Assembly: GCA_001801405.1 (NCBI GenBank)
Contig: MGXQ01000010.1
Coordinates: 12,504-24,585 of the forward strand
Length of the DNA stretch: 12,082 nucleotides
From: Gammaproteobacteria bacterium RIFCSPHIGHO2_02_FULL_42_13
Lineage (GTDB): Bacteria; Pseudomonadota; Gammaproteobacteria; UBA12402
Direction of reading: 5' to 3'
In this document: positions 6,856 to 12,082 of the stretch, piece by piece
Layout: each line of letters begins with the position of its first letter
How positions within the stretch are numbered: the first letter of the stretch is position 1
The notes under the pieces: model-generated
What the model saw: only the letters and a program-made list of their open reading frames with translations
The model's database searches: none
Told to the model about the DNA's origin: nothing
Position numbers and translations under genes: made by a program

Positions 6856-8115
6856 ATGAAATACGGAAAATTTTTAACCAACCCATGGACTCTCGTTAGC
6901 GGAATCATTATCGGCAGCCTAATCGGCATATTTTTTAAGCCGGCTGTCCAAATTTTAGCCCCAATCGGCAACAGTTACATTGCCATGCTCACCCTCTCTA
7001 TTCTTCCCATGATATTTTTAGCTATCATTTTAGGCATCAGCAAGATCTTACAAATTGCTGAATTGCGTGCGTATTTAAAAATTTTAGTTTTCGCGTTTTG
7101 CCTGGGCATTTTTATCCCCAGCACCGTCGGCATACTGATTGGCATGAGCAACCACTCTTATCGCCAATTATCTAACCAAACGCAAATGCAATTAGGGCAA
7201 CTCGTGAAAAATACGGAATATTATCCACCCGAGAAACAAGAAAAAACAAAATCCAGTGCGATAGAAACTATCTTAACCTCTATTACACCAAGCCATGTAG
7301 TATCCGTCTTAACGGAAAATCTCTCCGTTAAAACGATTGTTGTCGCTTTACTGATTGGGATAGCGCTTGGCACATGCCATCACTCGCCCGAGTTTGAACA
7401 ATTATCGATGCTCATGGTATCCGTTCACACCATATTCGGAAAAATTTACAAGTGGCTCATTACTCTCCTGCCAATCGGTATGCTCGCCATTTTTTCTTCC
7501 GTTGTAAGTAGTCTCAATTTTTCGTTATTATATGCCCTTCTCTCTCTGATGAGCAGCATCACTAGCGCTTGTATTGTCGTCTTTATTATTCATATCGGCA
7601 TCATCCGATTTTTTACACAGGAAAGTATAGTCACCATTTTAAAACAACTCAAAAAACCGCTGATCACCACATTTTTAGTCGATAGCACTATCATCTCTAT
7701 CCCTGCTGCCGTCGAAGCCTGTGGAAATTTAAAGGTTAACCCACAACTATCAAACGCTATATTCCCGATTGGTATTATCATTAATCGACATGGCAATATT
7801 ATTCTATTGACAATGATTTCACTGTTTATCGCAAAATTTTATTACATTAACATATCTTGGCAAACCATTTTTATAATCTGGTTATTATCAACAATTACTA
7901 GCATTGGCTCTATCGGTGCAGGAGCGAGCCTAGGCCCTATCTTAGCCATCACGCTACACACCATTACAGTACCCATTGTTTTAGCTGTACTCATTATAAC
8001 AATTGTTGACACCCTCTTAAGTCGGCTCTTTTCAACCATTACGATATCCGGTAATTGCGCTCTTATGTCAACGATTGTGGATCGCAAACACAAAGTTTAT
8101 GCATATGAAAAATAA
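6856..8115 (+). CDS. Divergent dicarboxylate/amino-acid:cation symporter family (SLC1/DAACS) protein
   Basis: 419 aa, strongly hydrophobic inner-membrane protein with the GltPh/GltP/DctA architecture: about six TM helices, a hairpin HP1-like segment (FLVDSTIISIPAAVEA), TM7 with FPIGIIINRHGN, an HP2-like loop (SIGSIGAGASLGP) and TM8. Key residues differ from classical members. The sodium-site motif NMDGT is NRHGN (310-314). In TM8 the residues aligned by eye with GltPh D394, R397, T398, N401 and D405 are S389, F392, S393, T396 and N400; only the D390 equivalent (D385) is kept. Loss of the arginine that binds the side-chain carboxylate argues against aspartate, glutamate or C4-dicarboxylates as substrate, and ion coupling is probably altered. 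A hydrophilic insert, rich in Gln, Lys and Glu, lies at about 97-135. Its 3' end overlaps a solute-binding-protein gene. Confidence 0.85.
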   Translation: MKYGKFLTNPWTLVSGIIIGSLIGIFFKPAVQILAPIGNSYIAMLTLSILPMIFLAIILGISKILQIAELRAYLKILVFAFCLGIFIPSTVGILIGMSNHSYRQLSNQTQMQLGQLVKNTEYYPPEKQEKTKSSAIETILTSITPSHVVSVLTENLSVKTIVVALLIGIALGTCHHSPEFEQLSMLMVSVHTIFGKIYKWLITLLPIGMLAIFSSVVSSLNFSLLYALLSLMSSITSACIVVFIIHIGIIRFFTQESIVTILKQLKKPLITTFLVDSTIISIPAAVEACGNLKVNPQLSNAIFPIGIIINRHGNIILLTMISLFIAKFYYINISWQTIFIIWLLSTITSIGSIGAGASLGPILAITLHTITVPIVLAVLIITIVDTLLSRLFSTITISGNCALMSTIVDRKHKVYAYEK

Positions 8116-8983
8116 AAAAAATCCTCACTTAATATTTGTCTTTTTAATCTTTTTGATTTTACCAACTTTATTAAATGCACAAACATCTTCCCTAACACAA
8201 GACATAAAATCGCCCGAAATCCAAAAAATATTAAATCGCGGAAAATTGATTGTTGCCCTTCCAGCATTAACCACGCCATTATTTTTTGAGCGCAACGCAA
8301 ATAACGAGCTCTATGGACTAGAAATTGAAAACGCACGTGCCATCGGCAAAGCATTGGGGGTCCCCGTCGTCTTTAACACCTCCGCAACCACCTTCGATGC
8401 AATCCCAAAATTAATTGCAGAAGGAAAAGCAGATATAGCTATTTGTGATTTAACCATCACCTTACCGCGCGCTATGAAAATCTTTTTCACCCAACCGTAT
8501 GTTGTCACCAATCATGCCTTACTCATCAACCGACTATGGCTCGCACAGCAAGAAGCGCGATACCTCTCATCTAAACAGCAAGAAATAAATGCGGTAGACC
8601 TTTTAAAATCGGAACCGCAGACTATCAGTCTCTTACAAGGCAGCTCCTATGTGTACATGGCAACAAATGCTTTTCCGAAAGCCACACTACAAACATTTCC
8701 CACCATCGATGCGTTATTTGAAGCGGTGAAACAAAACAAGGTCAATGTCATGTTCGATGATGATTTCAACATCAAATTGTTTTTATTGGAAAATCCCTCG
8801 GTCGGATTGAAATATAAATCGATTGTGCTCACCAATTTACCGAACCCTATTGCCATGGGCGTTGCACCTGGTAATCAACACCTACTACATTGGCTTAATC
8901 TATATATCGACGCGTCTCAGTTGCATTATGATACAGATAAATTGATAGAATATTATATGTCGCATAAAAATGACAAAAAATAA
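8105..8983 (+). CDS. Periplasmic solute-binding protein, family 3 (amino-acid type)
   Basis: 292 aa. It has a signal peptide (KNKK, hydrophobic 9-23, probable cleavage after LLNA at 25) with no lipobox, so it is predicted to be soluble in the periplasm. The mature protein follows the SBP_bac_3 pattern: LNRGKLIVAL, YGLEIENARAIGKALGVPVVF, and KADIAICDLTITLPRAMKIFFTQPYV. R122 corresponds to the arginine that grips the ligand alpha-carboxylate, and D218-D220 to the late aspartate region that binds the alpha-amino group, so an amino-acid-like ligand is inferred. I chose the ATG at 8105; an ATG at 8099 or a TTG at 8075 would lengthen the signal peptide. The start overlaps the symporter gene by 11 nt with no good ribosome binding site, implying translational coupling. 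No ABC permease or ATPase is nearby. Confidence 0.87.
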   Translation: MKNKKNPHLIFVFLIFLILPTLLNAQTSSLTQDIKSPEIQKILNRGKLIVALPALTTPLFFERNANNELYGLEIENARAIGKALGVPVVFNTSATTFDAIPKLIAEGKADIAICDLTITLPRAMKIFFTQPYVVTNHALLINRLWLAQQEARYLSSKQQEINAVDLLKSEPQTISLLQGSSYVYMATNAFPKATLQTFPTIDALFEAVKQNKVNVMFDDDFNIKLFLLENPSVGLKYKSIVLTNLPNPIAMGVAPGNQHLLHWLNLYIDASQLHYDTDKLIEYYMSHKNDKK

Positions 8984-8998
8984 ACGTATATTCAGCAC

Positions 8999-9065
8999 GT
9001 AGGTTGGGCCGTGAGGCCCAACAAACTATTCCCGTTGGGCTTCGCTTCGCTCAGCGCCAACCTAC
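8999..9065. repeat. Inverted-repeat element between convergent genes
   Basis: GTAGGTTGG (8999-9007) and CCAACCTAC (9057-9065) are exact 9-bp terminal inverted repeats. Inside, GTTGGGCC (9003-9010) pairs with GGCCCAAC (9015-9022) around loop GTGA, and a second GTTGGGC (9034-9040) can pair with the CCAAC of the right end. GTAGGTTGGGC...CCCAAC elements of this kind are, from memory, dispersed in many gammaproteobacteria. Its place between the stops of the binding-protein gene (+) and the beta-barrel gene (-) fits a transcription-end role, though neither strand shows a long T-run. Confidence 0.65.
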
Positions 9066-9105
9066 ATTTTACTTAGCCAAACCTACCGCACTAAATCTGA
9101 ATACA

Positions 9106-9645
9106 TTATAATAGAATATCTACCCCCAGCACCCCCATCAAATCATTTTTCCCGCCACTCGGCGTATATAAATCTCTGACGTCAACATATGCGCCAATAT
9201 ATTGACTGAATTGATGCTCCAATCCAACGCCAACATTAACGCTCATTTCAACCGACGGATCACTGTTCATGCGAGGTCGAATATTTAGCATTCCTAAACC
9301 ACCTAACGCATACGGATTCATCCATTTAAACGATGGCAAACTATAAATGCCATCCAGCATTGCCACCCAACCGCTGATATTACGATTATTGCCCCATGCG
9401 CTATACTGACTGGAAAGATGCCCCCACAATAATTGTGCGCGCCAATCATTTGATAAACGATACGACGCAGAAATAGCAGGAATCCATTCATTATCTAAAT
9501 GCCGCTTGCCGGCATAATTCATATCAGCAACAGAAGGTGAAAATTGCCATGTCGCCACCTTTGGCTGCGTATTGGGTGTCTCTCCCTTTGCAAAAACGGA
9601 GCCGCTTATCACCATAGCTAACAACAATAAACAAAACTTTTTCAT
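9106..9645 (-). CDS. Small outer-membrane beta-barrel protein (OmpA-like barrel)
   Basis: 179 aa. Signal peptide MKKFCLLLLAMVISGSVFA with cleavage after about residue 19. The mature ~160 aa alternates polar and aromatic/hydrophobic residues with turns, as in 8-stranded barrels: WQFSPSVADMNYAGKRHLDNE, ISASYRLSNDWRAQLLWG, MNPYALGGLGMLNI, VNVGVGLEHQFSQYIGAYVDVRDLY. It has no C-terminal OmpA peptidoglycan-binding domain. It ends in DILL rather than the usual terminal Phe/Trp. The ATG at 9645 follows GGAG at a good distance; an upstream ATG at 9657 overlaps that site and is less likely. It starts 29 nt after the pta stop on the same strand, so it is probably the third gene of an ackA-pta transcript. 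Function unknown; PagL- or OmpW-type activity is not supported by any motif I see. Confidence 0.75.
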   Translation of the reverse strand: MKKFCLLLLAMVISGSVFAKGETPNTQPKVATWQFSPSVADMNYAGKRHLDNEWIPAISASYRLSNDWRAQLLWGHLSSQYSAWGNNRNISGWVAMLDGIYSLPSFKWMNPYALGGLGMLNIRPRMNSDPSVEMSVNVGVGLEHQFSQYIGAYVDVRDLYTPSGGKNDLMGVLGVDILL

Positions 9646-9674
9646 GTAAATCTCCATGCTAATTGATATATGCA

Positions 9675-11150
9675 TCAAGCACGATCCGCCTGAATCGCCG
9701 TTACCGCAATTGTAAACACAATATCTTTGACAGAACAACCTCGCGACAAATCATTCACCGGTTTATTAAGACCTTGCAACATCGGGCCGATGCATAAAAT
9801 ACGTGCCGTTCGCTGTACGGCTTTATATACCGTATTCCCCGTATCCAAATTGGGAAATACAAAAACAGTCGCATGCCCTGCTACCGGACTATTAGGCATC
9901 TTGATAGCAGCAACCTGCGGGTCAATTGCCGCATCATATTGCAACGGCCCATCGATTAACAAATCCGGCCGTCTTTTTTTCGCTAATGCCGTCGCCTCTT
10001 TCACCTTATCAACATCCAACCCAACACCCGAATCACCTGAACTATAACTGATCATCGCCACTTTCGGGATAATACCAAATTCCGCCGCCGTATCCGCGCT
10101 ATGAATCGCAATATCCGCTAATGTTTCAGCGCCAGGATTCATATTGACCGCACAATCACCAAAAACGAGCACGCGCGTCGGCAAACACATAAAAAATATA
10201 GAAGAAACCAGTTTCGCATCAGGCGCTGTCTTAATCAATTTAAATGCGGGAAGAATGGTGTTAAGGGTTGAATGTGAAGCACCTGAAACCACGCCATCCA
10301 CCTCCCCCTGTTGCAACATCATCGTTGCCAACGTCATGGGATCCTGTAATTGTGCTCGCGCTTGCTGTGCCGTTAATCCTTTCTCTTTACGTAAAGCAAC
10401 CATCGGCTTTATATATTGTTCAATTCGCGCCGAAGTCGGCTCAATAATTTCTATCTGATCGCTCAGTGTCATACCATGCGCTTTCGCCATTTCATGTATA
10501 TCTGCCGATTTTCCCATTAAAACGCACCTTGCTAAGCCCTGCTCTGTACAGCTCATCGCTGCTTGCAATATTCGTAGATCATCGCTTTCCGGCAATATGA
10601 TACGGCGATTGGCTTTTTTTGCCTGTTCCATCAAATGATAAATAAACAGCGATGGCGTCACACGCCGAGGATATATTTCCTCTAACCAGTTTTTTATCCA
10701 CGCTTCATCGATATGACTCGCAATCGCTAATTTTAAATCCCCATAAGAGCGCAGTAAAATATTCGCGCGCTCATCAAATTGCGATGAATCCGTCGCCAGC
10801 GCCACATGCGCATCAAATGCTCGCGCAATTTTGCCATTCAAACGACTCACATACGGTCGATCCACATAAAGAGACAACCCTTGAATAAGCACAACATCGA
10901 CAGATGTTGCTATTTCTTGGTATGTTTCTTCGATGCGCTGTAAAGCCTCATGCCATCGACCACGGCTTAATTCATGTTCAAACACTTCGGTCTTAAAAGA
11001 TATCTTAACATCGCGGTCATCATGATCAGAAATTGGTTTGAAAATTACCACTTTCAAACCTTGCGCACGAATAAGATTCGCTAACCGACATGATTCATGA
11101 TGTAAATCAACATGACCATTGGATGGAACAATCATCAATCGATGAACCAC
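9675..11150 (-). CDS. pta: Phosphate acetyltransferase, short form without DRTGG domain
   Basis: 491 aa. Interconverts acetyl-CoA + phosphate and acetyl phosphate + CoA in the cytoplasm. The C-terminal ~325 aa form a complete PTA_PTB catalytic domain: RRIILPESDDLRIL, DGVVSGASHST, SYSSGDSGVGLDVDKV, and NDLSRGCSVKDIV, whose S469, R470 and D476 match the catalytic Ser-Arg-Asp of Methanosarcina Pta. The N-terminal ~165 aa resemble the degenerate P-loop (AAA_26-like) domain of E. coli Pta (LMIVPSNGHVDL...VVIFKPIS). The middle DRTGG domain is absent, so it is about 220 aa shorter than E. coli Pta (714 aa). In E. coli the extra N-terminal regions mediate allosteric control, so regulation may differ here. 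The GTG start at 11150 is set by AAGGAG at 11157-11162 and lies 2 nt after the ackA stop. Confidence 0.93.
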   Translation of the reverse strand: MVHRLMIVPSNGHVDLHHESCRLANLIRAQGLKVVIFKPISDHDDRDVKISFKTEVFEHELSRGRWHEALQRIEETYQEIATSVDVVLIQGLSLYVDRPYVSRLNGKIARAFDAHVALATDSSQFDERANILLRSYGDLKLAIASHIDEAWIKNWLEEIYPRRVTPSLFIYHLMEQAKKANRRIILPESDDLRILQAAMSCTEQGLARCVLMGKSADIHEMAKAHGMTLSDQIEIIEPTSARIEQYIKPMVALRKEKGLTAQQARAQLQDPMTLATMMLQQGEVDGVVSGASHSTLNTILPAFKLIKTAPDAKLVSSIFFMCLPTRVLVFGDCAVNMNPGAETLADIAIHSADTAAEFGIIPKVAMISYSSGDSGVGLDVDKVKEATALAKKRRPDLLIDGPLQYDAAIDPQVAAIKMPNSPVAGHATVFVFPNLDTGNTVYKAVQRTARILCIGPMLQGLNKPVNDLSRGCSVKDIVFTIAVTAIQADRA

Positions 11151-11152
11151 AC

Positions 11153-12082
11153 CTATCTCCTTATCAATGCAAAAGCATCTTGCGCAATTAAAAATTCCTC
11201 GTTCGTATGTATCACCATCGCAACTGTACTATTCTTTTGGGTAATAATAGCATGATTATTTTTGCCATGCAGCGCATTACTTTTTTGGTCGATCTTAAAC
11301 CCTAGAATATTTAACCATTTCAATACTTCCGCGCGAATGCCAACATCATTTTCACCAATACCGCCTGTAAAAATCAATGCATCAATTCGACCTAAAGGTA
11401 CTGCAAGTGCGGCCACGTATTTCGCTAACCGATAACTAAACATCGCTCGCGCTAACTGCGCACGCATATCCCCTGCATCTGCTAATTTCTGTAGATCACA
11501 CATATCCGATGTCTTACCGGAAATACCCAAAAGACCGCTGTCATGATTTAAAATCCTTGTCACTTCCTTCACATCACATTTTAATTGTTCGGCCATATAG
11601 GCATGGAATCCTGGGTCAATATCGCCCGAACGCGTCCCCATCATCAATCCCTCTAAGGGGGTTAATCCCATCGTTGTATCAACACTTTTGCCATTTTTCA
11701 CCGCTGCCGCACTACAACCATTTCCCAGGTGCGCGCTCACGAAAGCGCATTCATTTAGTGACCGATTTAATAATTTCGCTGCCTCTTGTGTCACAAAACG
11801 ATGGCTCGTTCCATGAAAACCATATCGCCGCACATCATATTCTTTATAAAGACGATCGGGCACAGCATACAAATAAGCGTAATCTGGCATCGTCTGATGA
11901 AACGCCGTATCAAATACAGCAACTTGTGGTAAATGGGGAAATATTCGTGAGATTGCCTCAATGCCAGCAATATTGGGGGGATTATGCAAGGGCGCCAAAT
12001 GTTGATAGGCTCGTATAGCATCTAGCACAGCCGAATCGATGATAACCGAAGAGGTAAATCGCTCCCCACCATGTACAACGCG
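11153..12082 (-). CDS. ackA: Acetate kinase, N-terminus beyond the window
   Basis: Partial: 309 aa of an expected ~400. The reading frame stays open to the window edge, where RVVHGGERFTSSV begins, so roughly 90 N-terminal residues are missing; a GTG at 12028 is internal. It converts acetate + ATP to acetyl phosphate + ADP. Conserved features: HGGE near the edge, LAPLHNPPN, FDTAFHQTMP (with the catalytic Asp of the family), RYGFHGTSHRFV, SAHLGNGCS, TTMGLTPLEGLMMGTRSGDIDP, FTGGIGEN (nucleotide binding) and a terminal TNEEFLIAQDA. No disruption is visible. It stands upstream of pta as in E. coli, 2 nt apart, forming an acetyl-phosphate module. Confidence 0.96.
   Translation of the reverse strand, partial: RVVHGGERFTSSVIIDSAVLDAIRAYQHLAPLHNPPNIAGIEAISRIFPHLPQVAVFDTAFHQTMPDYAYLYAVPDRLYKEYDVRRYGFHGTSHRFVTQEAAKLLNRSLNECAFVSAHLGNGCSAAAVKNGKSVDTTMGLTPLEGLMMGTRSGDIDPGFHAYMAEQLKCDVKEVTRILNHDSGLLGISGKTSDMCDLQKLADAGDMRAQLARAMFSYRLAKYVAALAVPLGRIDALIFTGGIGENDVGIRAEVLKWLNILGFKIDQKSNALHGKNNHAIITQKNSTVAMVIHTNEEFLIAQDAFALIRR
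11157..11162 (-). promoter_or_regulatory. Ribosome binding site of pta, inside the end of ackA
   Basis: On the minus strand AAGGAG lies 6 nt before the GTG at 11150 and overlaps the last codons of ackA. This decides the GTG start over an ATG five codons downstream and points to coupled translation. Confidence 0.7.

Noticed and set aside
7842..8093. Antitoxin-like or antisense small protein opposite the symporter 3' end
   Set aside because: The frame follows the codon pattern of the hydrophobic gene on the other strand and has no start signal.
8075..8104. TTG start giving a longer solute-binding protein
   Set aside because: It would put extra residues before a complete signal peptide that begins naturally at the ATG at 8105.
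9646..9738. Longer start of the barrel protein, reaching into pta
   Set aside because: The added residues are pta codons read in another frame and precede a perfect signal peptide; GGAG points to the ATG at 9645.

Overview
The window reads as an AT-rich gammaproteobacterial chromosome segment. Supporting markers are a CsiV-type envelope protein, RimO, a SpoU-class tRNA methyltransferase, a YbhG/YbhF/YbhS-like exporter and an ackA-pta pair. The codon bias, the dispersed palindromic repeats and a small lipoprotein with a faint EnhB-like look suggest a Legionellales or Coxiellaceae-like lineage, but no feature proves this. No rRNA, tRNA, CRISPR array, phage gene or transposase is visible.

Layout: (1) 20-3037 (+) is a tightly overlapped three-gene exporter: HlyD/YbhG-like periplasmic adaptor with an unusual lipobox, ABC ATPase and ABC-2 permease. 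(2) 3074-4211 (+) is a CsiV-like secreted protein overlapping a small lipoprotein of unknown function, probably an envelope pair. (3) 4212-4646 has no gene and is filled with palindromic repeat DNA: a 21-nt hairpin, a 122-nt element with imperfect terminal inverted repeats containing a perfect 19-bp stem, and decayed related pieces. (4) 4647-4859 (+) encodes a 70-aa basic, proline-rich unknown protein with its own promoter-like sequence and a good ribosome binding site. (5) 4892-6815 (+) is an overlapping pair of translation-apparatus modification genes: trmH-like tRNA 2'-O-methyltransferase and rimO. (6) 6856-8983 (+) is an overlapping pair: a highly divergent glutamate/dicarboxylate symporter (SLC1/DAACS) fold and a periplasmic family 3 solute-binding protein. 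(7) 8984-9105 separates convergent genes and holds an inverted-repeat element. (8) 12082-9106 (-) is ackA (5' part outside the window), pta in a reduced form without the DRTGG domain, and a small outer-membrane beta-barrel gene.

How the genes work together: AckA and Pta interconvert acetate, acetyl phosphate and acetyl-CoA. TrmH and RimO modify tRNA and ribosomal protein uS12. The exporter, CsiV-like protein, lipoprotein and beta-barrel serve the envelope. The symporter/binding-protein pair looks like a non-standard uptake system and is the best candidate for something undescribed: the residues that bind sodium and acidic amino acids in classical family members are mostly replaced, and a binding-protein gene overlaps its 3' end. 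Three promoter-like sites share the pattern TGNTATACTG, and two of them lie so close to start codons that leaderless mRNAs are plausible.
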